In this document: positions 18,201 to 26,621 of the stretch, piece by piece
Position numbering within the stretch: position 1 is the first letter of the stretch
How the letters are laid out: every line of letters starts with the position of its first letter
Position numbers and translations under genes: made by a program
DNA from: Pedobacter puniceum
Lineage (GTDB): Bacteria; Bacteroidota; Bacteroidia; Sphingobacteriales; Sphingobacteriaceae
Direction: 5' to 3'
DNA: 64,000 nucleotides
Assembly: GCF_009674685.1 (NCBI RefSeq)
Contig: NZ_WKJI01000002.1
Coordinates: forward strand, 868,001-932,000
The notes under the pieces: generated by a model
Database searches by the model: none
The model's input: the letters and a program-made list of their open reading frames with translations, nothing else
What the model was told of the DNA's origin: nothing

Positions 18201-18580
18201 ATTACATAGTCAACTGCGGCAGTAGAAGAAGCTTTAATGACAATCATATCATCAATCAAATCAAAAACCAAGGCTTGGTTTTGTAAGACTTGCTTCATTA
18301 CTGTTTTGATATCAGCATTTTCTGCGATAACTTTTATTTTTTTGTTGAGGTTAACCTGGTCTTGCCTAAAGAAAATACTGTATTTACTTTCTTTTTCAAT
18401 TTTCTGAAACATCTGTTTAACAGTAATATCTGTTTCATGGAGGTTAAAACTTTGAGAATATACGGCAGCATGTAGCTGCATAATACCCGCAAATACTAAA
18501 AAGGTCATTAGCTTCATAGCGATAAGCATTTTTAGCCAATAAGAGTTGGCAAATAGAAGTTTTCTATTTAAAAAAGTCAT
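15242..18580 (-). CDS. SusC/RagA-family TonB-dependent transporter with STN domain
   Basis: This 1112-residue outer-membrane importer works with SusD. After a long signal region (to about residue 43) comes an STN (secretin/TonB N-terminal) domain at about 50-105, which can signal to a FecR anti-sigma factor. A carboxypeptidase-D-like regulatory domain follows at about 128-205 (GTIVDEQGLPLPGASVTIKG). Next are the plug with SusC signature GYGTVRKRDLTGSVSSV, the beta-barrel, and a terminal FVFGLNVGF. The upstream sigma and fecR genes on the same strand support regulation by transenvelope signalling. Confidence 0.96.
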   Translation of the reverse strand: MTFLNRKLLFANSYWLKMLIAMKLMTFLVFAGIMQLHAAVYSQSFNLHETDITVKQMFQKIEKESKYSIFFRQDQVNLNKKIKVIAENADIKTVMKQVLQNQALVFDLIDDMIVIKASSTAAVDYVINGTIVDEQGLPLPGASVTIKGTTNGTLTNVDGKFSINISGQQATTLVVTYLGFKQQEISVSSSQTTVNITLVADASQLDEVVVIGYGTVRKRDLTGSVSSVKAEDIVRTPTHNAVEALQGRVAGADIVRSTGAAGGNANIVIRGNRSIASNRDDVGNRNGPLIIVDGFQGNSIDAINPNDIESIEVLKDASSTAIYGAQGANGVIIVTTKKGSAGKVKVNYDAYYGINTYDFPSSRTGESYIKLRREAARTIGITDDQLVFDGPGELDAIQAGQFVDWMDLVIRDGSQQSHNVSITGGSEKTSVFGSAGYFKEDGMLRGNDFNRYNLRLNLDQTVNNWMKVGFNTQIVYSALNNRQNPLGQATQISPLGTPFNQDGTINLFPLPDGTTISPLADERNEFIARNNTLRNNIVANAYISVSPLNGLNFRSNIGTNFNNSRQGIFNDRTSLAQNGPRISVASQNTAFNRYINWDNILTYTKNIKDHNLVLTGITSYQQSDVDRLSASGQGQILASQLFYDLNSSSTSITRTIGSAYEGWSNMAYAARVNYSYKGKYLFTASGRYDGASRLSPGNKWDFFPSAAIGWNIFEESFMKNIRQVNNLKLRASYGISGNYNIGVYSTQNNLNSSSNMSFGDVPVNSFVFRGTVGNTNLGWEKTASLDIGLDFGLFNNRISGSVQWYEARTSDILLSRTLPLSTGMIDVTQNIASTKNSGIELEITSRNIQTKNFTWSSTLTYNRKKEKITELIDGRDIFPSSGFERSSLLLGRPITSFYTYDKLGIWQLNEAEEAAKYKVGGHTFQPGDIKLRDINGDFLISSADLTYVGSTVPDWIAGLQNNFTYKNFDLGVFLVARYGQTIDAEFLGRFNPAGTGNGPEILDYWTPENPTNDFPRPRRGTTLSSYAGYTGYQALNFVDGSFFKVKTVTLGYTLPQIKSGKSFYNRVRVYATANNLLTVAKSSLIRNYDPERGGAENSPLSRTFVFGLNVGF

Positions 18581-18646
18581 AATTTTGGTTTATTAGTTAA
18601 TACTAGGCTTCCCCAAGCTTATAGGGTATTAGCTATTCATTTGATT

Positions 18647-18677
18647 ACCGGGATGTTGCAAGCGTCCCGGTTTTTTT
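18647..18677. other. GC-rich hairpin between fecR and susC
   Basis: ACCGGGA (18647-18653) and TCCCGGT (18665-18671) form a 7-bp stem with an 11-nt loop. The T-run lies on the plus strand, where no plus-strand gene needs it. In the minus-strand transcript it sits in the fecR-susC gap without a following U-tract. It could set relative expression, act as a processing or stability element, or stop antisense transcription. Confidence 0.55.
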
Positions 18678-18707
18678 ATGTTCTATGTCTCTTTTCTATT
18701 TCATAAA

Positions 18708-19769
18708 TTACGGTTTAGGTTTTTGATGATACAATTGGTTAGTATTTTTCACGATAATGCGCTTCTCTTTAAGCGTATAGGTTATAGGTGTAGTTTCTTT
18801 AATGATTTGCAAAACGGTAAAAACATTGGCAGTAGGTTTAAAAGTACCTGTATAATGGTAGTTTCCAAGTTCTGGGTCTTCCAAAATAATCTCTACATTA
18901 AATCTTCTTTCTAGAGTGTTGATGATTTCTAAAAAGCTGGTATTTTCAAACATCAAAAGTTGGTGTTGCCAGCCGTTATATTCTTCTAAATAAGCAGGCT
19001 TAACATCAGTAATGCTTAAAGGTGTATTGGCTTTTTTATTGGTTGATGGATTAAATTTGTTAGTCTTTTTTAAGTCGATTTTTAGAAGTTGGTTGGCATT
19101 GATAAATACTTTACCCTCTTCATCATCATGTGGGTTAAGTTTTCCTTCTACAGAAATTTTACCTTCTTTAACAGCTGTTTCAAAAACACCATCTTCTGGA
19201 TAAGCTTTAACTGTAAAAGCTGTGCCTATATCTCTTACCTTAAAGCCAGCCGCATGTATGATAAAAGGAATATCGTTTTGGCTTTCTGCAATATCAAAAA
19301 ATGCTTCACCGTTGAGGATAACTTGGCGTTCTGCTTTACCAAAATCTTTATTATAGCTGAGTTTTGTACCTGCATTTATCATTACTAAAGTGCCATCTGG
19401 AAGCGTAATTGTTTGAGTTTTTCCACGTGGAACGCTTAGCTCTTGGTAAACTATTTTGGTGTTTTTTTGCTGATAGATATAGGCTGCCAGCGCAATAGAA
19501 CATACCAATAATACACTAGCAGCATATTTTAGCCATGTATAAGATGTTTGTGTAGGGGTGTTTTCTTCTACAAACCTATTGTAAGCTTTGTCAATATCAA
19601 TTTCTAGGTATTGTTGGCTTAATTGCTGATGCCAATTTTCATATAAGTCTATAAATGCTTTTTCTTGCGCTTCGTTTTCGGCAATCCATTGTTTTGCCAA
19701 ATGCTTTTCTTCGTCAGAAGCATGGCCCGTAATGTAGTTAATGAGTATTTCTTTGATGTAATTTTCCAT
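18708..19769 (-). CDS. FecR-family anti-sigma factor
   Basis: This inner-membrane anti-sigma factor is paired with the upstream ECF sigma gene. The cytoplasmic N-terminal region (about 1-78) should bind sigma. One transmembrane helix lies at about 79-99 (YAASVLLVCSIALAAYIY). The periplasmic FecR domain contains LSVPRGKTQTITLPDGT and VILNGEAFFDI, and a C-terminal DUF4974 domain contains YNGWQHQLLMFENTSFLEII. The ATG at 19769 (MENYIKEILI) was chosen over an in-frame upstream start at 19811. It lies 61 bp after the sigma gene. Confidence 0.93.
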   Translation of the reverse strand: MENYIKEILINYITGHASDEEKHLAKQWIAENEAQEKAFIDLYENWHQQLSQQYLEIDIDKAYNRFVEENTPTQTSYTWLKYAASVLLVCSIALAAYIYQQKNTKIVYQELSVPRGKTQTITLPDGTLVMINAGTKLSYNKDFGKAERQVILNGEAFFDIAESQNDIPFIIHAAGFKVRDIGTAFTVKAYPEDGVFETAVKEGKISVEGKLNPHDDEEGKVFINANQLLKIDLKKTNKFNPSTNKKANTPLSITDVKPAYLEEYNGWQHQLLMFENTSFLEIINTLERRFNVEIILEDPELGNYHYTGTFKPTANVFTVLQIIKETTPITYTLKEKRIIVKNTNQLYHQKPKP

Positions 19770-19830
19770 CCCTATAAAATGATATACAATTGTAAAAGGC
19801 TTTACCCCCAAAGGGGAGGCTCATTTATTA

Positions 19831-20358
19831 TTAGAAAAAATAGATGATGATGAAAAAAAGCAGATGTTGGAGCTTAAAACGCAATTTTTCTAAAGCAATA
19901 GACATTTGCCTTTCTACTGTTTTATGTGAAATATTAAGTTGCTTAGCAATTTCTTTATTCCTAAGCTCTTTAAACCGGCTAAGTTTAAATACCTCTTTAC
20001 ATCTTTGAGGAAGGTTTTCTATAGCTTGGTTTATGTGCTGTTCAAATTCTTTATGGTAGATAGGGTTTTGTTCAAAAGTAGGAACCTCAGAAAGTAAATT
20101 ATTTTTTTGAAGATAGTTAACGTACTCGCTTTGTATCTTTTTATGCTTCAAATAATTTAAAGCCCTGTTTTGTACCATTTTGTACAAATAGCCGCTAAAA
20201 TTTTCGTCAAATTCATACTGTTCTTTGCGCTCCCACAAAAAACTAAAAGCCTCAGAAACTATTTCTTCTGCAACAGGCAAATCATTCACATATTTATTAG
20301 CGAAAAAGATAAGTTTAGCATAATAAGCTTTAAAAAGAGCTTCAAAACCGTTTGCCAT
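19831..20358 (-). CDS. ECF RNA polymerase sigma factor
   Basis: A 175-residue sigma-70-family ECF factor. Region 2 covers about 5-75 (AEEIVSEAFSFLWERKEQY) and region 4 about 112-165 (LPQRCKEVFKLSRFKELRNKEIAKQLNIS, then HKTVERQMS). The protein ends in an unusual hydrophobic tail LLFFIIIYFF. It is the first gene of the sigma-fecR-susC-susD unit and is expected to be held inactive by the adjacent FecR protein until the SusC STN domain signals ligand (family knowledge). Confidence 0.92.
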   Translation of the reverse strand: MANGFEALFKAYYAKLIFFANKYVNDLPVAEEIVSEAFSFLWERKEQYEFDENFSGYLYKMVQNRALNYLKHKKIQSEYVNYLQKNNLLSEVPTFEQNPIYHKEFEQHINQAIENLPQRCKEVFKLSRFKELRNKEIAKQLNISHKTVERQMSIALEKLRFKLQHLLFFIIIYFF

Positions 20359-20658
20359 TTGTATAGCTATTATTTGTAAATGATGTTATAGAATAATGTA
20401 ATACAACATGATTCTAAATTCTTTTAGGGCGATTTCTAAACTAAAAACACAGTTTTAACTTCAGAAAATCATTAATTGGCTTTTACCATAAGTAAAAATT
20501 AAAGTTATTGCTAGCCATAGGAATATTTCTGTATAATCCTTTCAGAAGTTTATAGGATTTTAGCAATTGTTTAAGGGAGTTTTTAGTAGTCTTAGGTTAA
20601 CACAACAATTATTAAAAGGAATACTTTTTTTATTTTCAGAAGCTTTCTATATTAGGAT
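20359..20658. other. Divergent intergenic region
   Basis: About 300 bp of AT-rich DNA separate the divergent sigma-factor and rhomboid genes. It presumably holds both promoters, but no clear TAnnTTTG-type element was identified. ATGTT/AACAT arms near 20383-20411 can pair weakly. No ORF is supported. Confidence 0.4.
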
Positions 20659-22161
20659 ATGGCCTGGGGCATTTCACCTAAAAAAACAGCACAAGTTCCA
20701 TTGCATGGTTTTGGAACCGATAAGTATTTAGCAATAGTTTTCAATGCTTTTGAAAATCTAAATTGGAAAGTAAGCTATGCAGATGATAAAGGTTTAATAG
20801 CTTATACACCCATTTCTTGGGAGTCATACTCAGAGCAGATTACTGTAGTTATAGAAAATGAAATTGCGCATATCAAAAGTGAATGCGTAGGTTATCAGGC
20901 TTTTTTGTACGATTATGGCAAAAACGAGAAAAATTTAGAGTTACTAATTACTGAGATTGAGTATTGTGCTTTCCATATCCAAACAGATATAGAAGGAAAT
21001 ATTCAAAGGTTTAAAGATAATTTTTACCAGCATCCGGGTATAAATCTGTCTTATACCCCGCTTGGTGCTAAAGATAAGTTTACCCATTTAGGCACCATAT
21101 TTATACCAAGAAAAAACTATCAAGTGGTACCGATATTAATCGGTATAAACTGTCTGGTTTTCATATTTCAGCGTATTATTTTTTCTGCCTATGTGTTTGC
21201 GCTCAATAAAAAAGGAGCCTCAGATATTGAGGAGAAAAGTACCGCTTTTGCGAAAATAGTATTTGGCGGTATAGAGCGTAATTTGGTTTTAAATGGAGAT
21301 TACTGGCGTTTATTTACTGCTTGTTTTTCTCATAGTTCTTTTAGTCATATCTTTTTTAATATGATTTTTCTGGCCTATATAGGTTCTATTATAGAAGGTA
21401 GGGTTGGTAAATGGAATTTTTTAGGTTTATACCTCATGACAGGTATCTGCGCAAGCATAACTTCTATTGGTTTTAGATACGAGGAAATGGGCGTAGGTGC
21501 TTCTGGAGCTATCATGGGTATGTTTGGTGTTTTCTTAGCTTATTTAAGTACTAACTTTTTTGATACTAAGGCCAGAACTGCATTTTTGATAAGCACTGCA
21601 TTGATAAGTATCATTACCTTATGGCCTAGCGGCGAAGGGATAGACCATGCAGCCCATTTTGGAGGTTTTATTTCTGGATACATCTTTGGGCTTTTCTCTT
21701 ATTGGGCTTACACAAAAGCAGAGCGCACTAAACGCTATTTTATAAGGACAGTGAGTTATATTTTGATACTTTTAGCCATGTCTTCTTGGGTGTATTTAAT
21801 GCCTAAATACGATTTAGAAGCCTTCAGAAAATCAAAAGATAAAATGATGGTCGACTTAAACCTTATTTCTTCTTACTTTTACGCTTCTGATTATGATACG
21901 CTTACAAAAGCAGAGCGTATTGTCTTGCTAGAAACCAAGATGATTCCTGTCATAAGAAAGAATGAAATAGTGCTGAGGGAATTAAAGAGTACTCCTTTAC
22001 CATCAGAAGAAGAAAAAGATGCAAAACAGTTCTTCAAGTACTATGGTAATAAGCTTAAAATTTACGAGTTATTGTATAAAGAGTATAAAACAGATCATCC
22101 TGCATACAGAAAGAAAATGCAACAACTTACAGATGAAATTTACGAGCAAGAGGAAGAATAA
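20659..22161 (+). CDS. Rhomboid-family intramembrane serine protease with extended N-terminus
   Basis: A 500-residue membrane protein. Residues 1 to about 165 are a soluble, unassigned N-terminal domain. The rhomboid core follows at about 170-370: GDYWRLFTACFSHSSFSHIFFNM, then catalytic S282 in GVGASGAIMG and catalytic H333 in DHAAHFGGF. The C-terminal ~110 residues are charged and helical. Rhomboids cleave substrates within or near transmembrane helices; the substrate here is unknown. It is followed 22 bp later by the hydrolase gene on the same strand. Confidence 0.9.
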   Translation: MAWGISPKKTAQVPLHGFGTDKYLAIVFNAFENLNWKVSYADDKGLIAYTPISWESYSEQITVVIENEIAHIKSECVGYQAFLYDYGKNEKNLELLITEIEYCAFHIQTDIEGNIQRFKDNFYQHPGINLSYTPLGAKDKFTHLGTIFIPRKNYQVVPILIGINCLVFIFQRIIFSAYVFALNKKGASDIEEKSTAFAKIVFGGIERNLVLNGDYWRLFTACFSHSSFSHIFFNMIFLAYIGSIIEGRVGKWNFLGLYLMTGICASITSIGFRYEEMGVGASGAIMGMFGVFLAYLSTNFFDTKARTAFLISTALISIITLWPSGEGIDHAAHFGGFISGYIFGLFSYWAYTKAERTKRYFIRTVSYILILLAMSSWVYLMPKYDLEAFRKSKDKMMVDLNLISSYFYASDYDTLTKAERIVLLETKMIPVIRKNEIVLRELKSTPLPSEEEKDAKQFFKYYGNKLKIYELLYKEYKTDHPAYRKKMQQLTDEIYEQEEE

Positions 22162-22183
22162 TAAATTAAACGTTAACACATAA

Positions 22184-23494
22184 ATGAGAAGATTTAAATT
22201 ATTGCTATTAACGCTATTATGTAGCACAGGTGCTTTTGCACAAGGGTTAATTGGCTACATGAACAATGCAAGCGATTTTTTTGATAAGCTAAATCAGCGC
22301 AAATTTGAAGAAGCTCAAGGTTTTTTTGCCGATAGTATTAAAGCTAAAGTTCCGCCGGCAACTTTAGAAGCTGTTTGGAAACAAATTACTGCCAGAATGG
22401 GTAATTTAACTTCTATTGATGGCGCAGAAAACCGTAGTCAGGATGATTTTCAATCTGTAATTTTAAACTGTTCTTTTGAGAAAGGAAACCAACCTTTTCA
22501 GTTTGTATTTAATAAAGACCAAAAGCTGATAGGCTTTTTTATAGCAGCCAGACCCAATATTCCAACACATAAATTACCTGCTTACGCCGATACTGCTAGC
22601 TATAAAGAAGAGTTTATCACTATTAAATCTGGTACACATGAGCTTCCAGGTATCTTAACAAAACCCAAAAACGGAGAAAATTTCCCTGTAGTGGTATTGG
22701 TGCATGGCTCTGGTCCGGCAGATATGGATGAAAGCGTTGGCGCACAAAAACCTTTTAAAGATTTGGCAGTAGGCTTAGCATCACAAGGGATAGCCAGTAT
22801 CAGATACGTAAAACGTACTACCATTTATCAGAAAGAATTTACCAAAGCATTTACCTTAAAAGAAGAAACTGTTGATGATGCTGAAGCTGCTTTAAATTTT
22901 GCTAAAACCCTTCCAGAGATAGATAAAGAACAGCTTTACGTTTTTGGGCATAGCTTAGGCGGTATGGTTGCACCACGTTTAGCTAGCCAAAACCCTGATG
23001 TAAAAGGTATTATTTTGGCTGCAGCACCAGCAAGAAAATTTACTGATATCATCAGCGAACAAAATAAATACTTGTTTGCGCAAAGTAAAGACACCTCTGC
23101 AACTTTAAAAGCTAGTTTAGATAAAGCCTTAAAAGATATACAGCAAGTAGCCAACTTAAAAGCAGGTGCTTTACCTGCCGATTCTCTAATGCTAGGATTA
23201 CCTGTTTCTTATTGGTTAGACATCAATAACTTAAACCAAGTAGAAACGGCAAAGAAATTGAAGACCAAAATATTGGTAATTCAAGGAGGAAACGATTTTC
23301 AGGTGAGCACTACAGATTATAACGAATGGCAAAAAGCATTAAAAAATAAGAAGAACGTTAGTTTTAAATTTTACCCAATGCTTAATCATTTATTTAGCTT
23401 TGTTTCTGAGAAAGGTACAGCTAGCCAATACCAACAAGTAGCTAATGTTGATGCCGTTTTAATTAATGATGTAGCAGCTTGGATAAAGCAATAA
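22184..23494 (+). CDS. Secreted alpha/beta hydrolase with N-terminal DUF3887 domain
   Basis: A 436-residue exported protein with a signal peptide ending near residue 19 (CSTGAFAQ). A DUF3887 domain lies at about 25-120 (FDKLNQRKFEEAQGFFAD). An alpha/beta-hydrolase domain follows: oxyanion region VVVLVHGSGPADMDE, nucleophile Ser in FGHSLGGMVA, acid Asp in VIQGGNDFQVS, and His in MLNHLF. It is probably an esterase or peptidase of undefined substrate. It lies 1 bp before the MBL-fold gene, so the rhomboid-to-permease block behaves as one operon. Confidence 0.9.
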   Translation: MRRFKLLLLTLLCSTGAFAQGLIGYMNNASDFFDKLNQRKFEEAQGFFADSIKAKVPPATLEAVWKQITARMGNLTSIDGAENRSQDDFQSVILNCSFEKGNQPFQFVFNKDQKLIGFFIAARPNIPTHKLPAYADTASYKEEFITIKSGTHELPGILTKPKNGENFPVVVLVHGSGPADMDESVGAQKPFKDLAVGLASQGIASIRYVKRTTIYQKEFTKAFTLKEETVDDAEAALNFAKTLPEIDKEQLYVFGHSLGGMVAPRLASQNPDVKGIILAAAPARKFTDIISEQNKYLFAQSKDTSATLKASLDKALKDIQQVANLKAGALPADSLMLGLPVSYWLDINNLNQVETAKKLKTKILVIQGGNDFQVSTTDYNEWQKALKNKKNVSFKFYPMLNHLFSFVSEKGTASQYQQVANVDAVLINDVAAWIKQ

Positions 23495-23495
23495 T

Positions 23496-24137
23496 ATGAT
23501 TCAGATACAGATTTTTGTAAACAACCCTTATCAGGAAAATAGCTACATTCTTTACGATGAAACTAAAGAATGTGTGATTATAGACCCCGGTATGTATACC
23601 TCTGCTGAGCAAAACGAGGTTATCAATTTTATTAAAGAAGAAGGTTTAAAACCGGTATTATTCCTTAATACCCATTGTCATATAGACCATGTTTTAGGTA
23701 ATAAATTCATCTTTGATAATTATGGCTTAAAGCCCCAATTTCATAAAGGAGAGCTTCCGGTTTTGCAGGCAGTGCCCGCTTATGCGCCACAACAAGGTTT
23801 TAGATACGAATTATCACCAGAGCCAGAAGTATTTCTGCCAGAAACAGGTTTTGTAAACTTCGGAAACAGTAGTTTAGAGCTGGTTTTTGCTCCTGGGCAC
23901 TCGCCAGCACACCTTTGCTTTTTAAGCAGAGCAGATAAATTTTTGATAGGTGGCGATGTGTTGTTTAGAGGAAGCATTGGTCGTACAGATTTACCCGGTG
24001 GCGATTACCAAACCCTTATTAACAGTATCCAAAACAAGGTATTTACCTTGCCAGATGATATTGTAGTTTACCCGGGTCATGGACCAGAAACTACAGTGGG
24101 TTACGAGAAACAGTATAATCCTTTTTTTAATAGGTGA
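23496..24137 (+). CDS. MBL-fold metallohydrolase (glyoxalase II-like)
   Basis: A 213-residue metallo-beta-lactamase-fold hydrolase. The metal-binding motif is THCHIDHVLGN, with further ligands in APGHSPAHL, the bridging Asp in LIGGDVLFRGSIGRTDLPGG, and the last His in VYPGHGPETTVGYEK. This pattern matches the short glyoxalase II-like/YcbL group, which hydrolyse thioesters. The stop overlaps the GTG start of the following permease gene. Confidence 0.93.
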   Translation: MIQIQIFVNNPYQENSYILYDETKECVIIDPGMYTSAEQNEVINFIKEEGLKPVLFLNTHCHIDHVLGNKFIFDNYGLKPQFHKGELPVLQAVPAYAPQQGFRYELSPEPEVFLPETGFVNFGNSSLELVFAPGHSPAHLCFLSRADKFLIGGDVLFRGSIGRTDLPGGDYQTLINSIQNKVFTLPDDIVVYPGHGPETTVGYEKQYNPFFNR

Positions 24138-25360
24138 ATGCATCATTCTACATAGCTAAGCGGTATTTATTCTCTAAGAAATCTACCAATGCTATCAATA
24201 TGATATCTGGTATTTCTATGCTAGGTGTATTTATTGGCAGCGCAGCCTTAATCATCATTTTATCGGTATTTAATGGTTTTGAAGGCTTGGTTTTATCTAT
24301 GTATGATAGCTATTCGCCACACCTCAAAGTAGAAGCTGCCAAAGGTAAAAGTTTCAACCCGCAAACACCTTTTTTTAAACAGCTAGAAAGCGATGCTCAA
24401 ATTTTTTCTTATACCCATGTTTTGCAAGAAAAAGCTTTATTAAGGTATGATGATTTACAGTTTATAGGTAAAGTAAAAGGGGTAAGTAAAGATTTTTTAA
24501 AGAATAACCTGTTAGATTCTTCTTTGGTACAAGGTGAATTTGTTTTAGGAGATTCTACCCAACAGTTAGTTGTTATTGGTGCAACTGTACAATATGTTTT
24601 AGGGGTAAATATTAATAACCCGTTAAAAAGGTTAGAGATATATTCGCCAAAAAAAGGTACGCAAAGTGCATTTACCCCTTCAGATGAATTTGTAGCAGCC
24701 TATTTACAGCCTGTAGGTGTTTTTCAAACGCAGCAAGAAGAAAGTGATATGGTTATTGTGCCTATAGAGACTGCCCGTACTTTATTGCAAGAATCTAAAA
24801 ATGTATCGGCAATAGAGATTTTTCTAAAAGACCAAGACGATGTTGATGCTTTTAAGAAACACCTAGAAAAGAACTTAGGAAGTGCTTTTGTTGTGAAAAA
24901 TCGTATACAACAAAACGCTTTACTTTATAAAATCTTAAATTCTGAGAAATGGGCAATCTATCTCATCTTAACCTTTATACTCATTATCGCTATTTTTAAT
25001 ATTATTGGTTCTTTAACCATGCTAGTGATTGACAAAAGAAGAGATATTGCTATTTTGAATAGTTTAGGGGCATCTAAAACCATGATTAGTAGAATTTTTC
25101 TTTATGAAGGTTTAATGATAGCTATGTTAGGTTGCTTCTTAGGTCTTTTAGCAGGTTTAGGATTTTGTTTATTACAGCAAGAATTTGGTTTAATAAGTAT
25201 GGGTCAAGCTAATCTATTGATAGATGCTTACCCTGTAAAGCTTAAAATAGCAGACTTCTTTTTAGTATTTATGACTGTATTTACCATCTCTTTTATTGCT
25301 GCTTTTATAAGCTCGAGGTTAAGTATCAAAAGGTTTGAGAAGTTAAAAGAAGATTTATAA
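24134..25360 (+). CDS. LolC/LolE-type ABC transporter permease
   Basis: A 408-residue FtsX/MacB-fold permease of the lipoprotein-releasing type, with four transmembrane helices (about 22-45, 275-300, 325-350 and 375-395). The N-terminal pattern is FYIAKRYLFSKKSTNAINMI, followed by a large periplasmic MacB-like core domain. FtsX signature text NIIGSLTMLVIDKRRDIAIL is present. It would extract lipoproteins from the inner membrane together with a LolD-type ATPase, which is not in the window. The GTG start overlaps the previous TGA by four bases; no in-frame ATG lies near. Confidence 0.92.
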   Translation: MNASFYIAKRYLFSKKSTNAINMISGISMLGVFIGSAALIIILSVFNGFEGLVLSMYDSYSPHLKVEAAKGKSFNPQTPFFKQLESDAQIFSYTHVLQEKALLRYDDLQFIGKVKGVSKDFLKNNLLDSSLVQGEFVLGDSTQQLVVIGATVQYVLGVNINNPLKRLEIYSPKKGTQSAFTPSDEFVAAYLQPVGVFQTQQEESDMVIVPIETARTLLQESKNVSAIEIFLKDQDDVDAFKKHLEKNLGSAFVVKNRIQQNALLYKILNSEKWAIYLILTFILIIAIFNIIGSLTMLVIDKRRDIAILNSLGASKTMISRIFLYEGLMIAMLGCFLGLLAGLGFCLLQQEFGLISMGQANLLIDAYPVKLKIADFFLVFMTVFTISFIAAFISSRLSIKRFEKLKEDL

Positions 25361-25391
25361 AAAAAGGGATGATTTTAAATCATCCCTTCTC
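25361..25391. terminator. Hairpin with minus-strand T-tract
   Basis: AAGGGATGATTT and AAATCATCCCTT (25364-25388) form a near-perfect palindrome. The A-run at 25359-25365 becomes a T-run on the minus strand, so it best terminates transcripts arriving from the 25555-25692 ORF and mqnD. For the plus-strand permease gene it lacks a U-tract. Confidence 0.55.
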
Positions 25392-25554
25392 GGTGTAAAC
25401 ACCTATCAATAACCATCAATAATTATTCTCTTTTGTGTTTATCGTCCCTCTCTCCTTATTTTTCTATACTCACAATAACAATCTTACAACATCTAAATAA
25501 ACACTGTCTCTTAAGCACTTATCTATTTAATTATTGACAGTAATTTTCTGTTTT

Positions 25555-25692
25555 TTACCAGTTACCCTGAAGCATTTGCCAGATAAAAGAAAAAGGCCAA
25601 ATACCTTGTATCTCTTTCTCTACCATTTCATCAGCCTTAGCTTCTTTTGCTAAAGAAATATATTCTATGCTGATGTTATGTTCTTGCTGCAT
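25555..25692 (-). CDS. Small hypothetical protein (45 aa)
   Basis: A 45-codon minus-strand ORF is present. It starts ATGCAGCAAGAACAT, runs through an acidic/lysine helix-like part (SLAKEAKADEMVEKEIQG), and ends in an aromatic tail (IWPFSFIWQMLQGNW) before TAA. The start is preceded by AAAAGGATATC, a Shine-Dalgarno-like AAGGA. Four tryptophans in the last 20 residues and an amphipathic design suggest membrane association. It lies downstream of mqnD on the same strand and upstream of a minus-strand terminator hairpin. No family was recognised; it is too short for standard ORF lists. Confidence 0.5.
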   Translation of the reverse strand: MQQEHNISIEYISLAKEAKADEMVEKEIQGIWPFSFIWQMLQGNW

Positions 25693-25778
25693 GATATCCT
25701 TTTGATGTATCAAATTTCGCTATAATAACTTTATAGTAAAAAGCGATAATACTAATGAGGATATAAGCAAAATCTATA

Positions 25779-26621
25779 TCAGGTTAAGAAAATTGACTTA
25801 CTATAATTAGGAATGATTTTTTTATCCTGCGCCGTTTGAAAAAGCTGTTGAATAGCCTTACGACCTTCAATGCCTAAATCAACCGAATATTGGTTTACAT
25901 ATAAAGAGATGTGTTTATACATCACTTCCTCGCTCATTTCCTGAGCGTGAGAACGTATATATGATAAGCCCGATTTCGGGTTTGCAAAAGCAAATTCTAC
26001 AGATTTTCTAATCAAACGGTTAACCTTTAGTTTTACTTCATCGGGTAAAGAACGCTTAATCACAATACCGCCTAAAGGAATAGCAGATTGAGTGGTCTTC
26101 TCCCAATAATCGCCTAAATCCATGATTTTCTTTAAACCTTTTTCATGATAGGTAAAGCGGTTTTCATGAATAATGAGGCCTAAATCTATTTCCTTATTTA
26201 AGAGTTGTTGCTCTATTTTAGAGAATACAATTTCTTGTTTGTTTTGCAATTGCGGATAAGCAACGCCCAATAAAAAGTTGGCCGTGGTGTATTTTCCAGG
26301 GATACCAACTTTCAACAAATCTGGATTTAGCTGAATAAGGCTTTCATCAAAATCTTGGTTGGCAATTAATAAAGGGCCAACTCCAAAACCTAGAGCGCTG
26401 CCAGCATCAAGCAAAACGTAGTTTTCTAAAGCGTAAGCAAAAGCATGGTAGCTTAACTTGGTAATATCCAACTGCTGGTTAAAAGCTTTCTGGTTTAATG
26501 TTTCTACATCATCATAAGAAACCTCAAAATCTAAACCTTCAGTATCTATTTTTTTATGGATAAGCGCATCAAAAATAAAAGTATCATTGGGGCAGGGCGA
26601 GAAGCCTAAGCTTAGTTTCAT
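25779..26621 (-). CDS. mqnD: 1,4-dihydroxy-6-naphthoate synthase (futalosine pathway)
   Basis: This 280-residue MqnD-type enzyme has a periplasmic-binding-protein-like fold. It converts cyclic dehypoxanthine futalosine to 1,4-dihydroxy-6-naphthoate for menaquinone. Family landmarks are the N-terminus LSLGFSPCPNDTFIFDAL, the segment VETLNQKAFNQQLDITKLSYHAF, GSALGFGVGPLLIA, and a conserved His in LGLIIHENRFTY. With MqnB nearby it supports the futalosine route rather than the classical Men route. MqnA and MqnC are not in the window. Confidence 0.93.
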   Translation of the reverse strand: MKLSLGFSPCPNDTFIFDALIHKKIDTEGLDFEVSYDDVETLNQKAFNQQLDITKLSYHAFAYALENYVLLDAGSALGFGVGPLLIANQDFDESLIQLNPDLLKVGIPGKYTTANFLLGVAYPQLQNKQEIVFSKIEQQLLNKEIDLGLIIHENRFTYHEKGLKKIMDLGDYWEKTTQSAIPLGGIVIKRSLPDEVKLKVNRLIRKSVEFAFANPKSGLSYIRSHAQEMSEEVMYKHISLYVNQYSVDLGIEGRKAIQQLFQTAQDKKIIPNYSKSIFLT

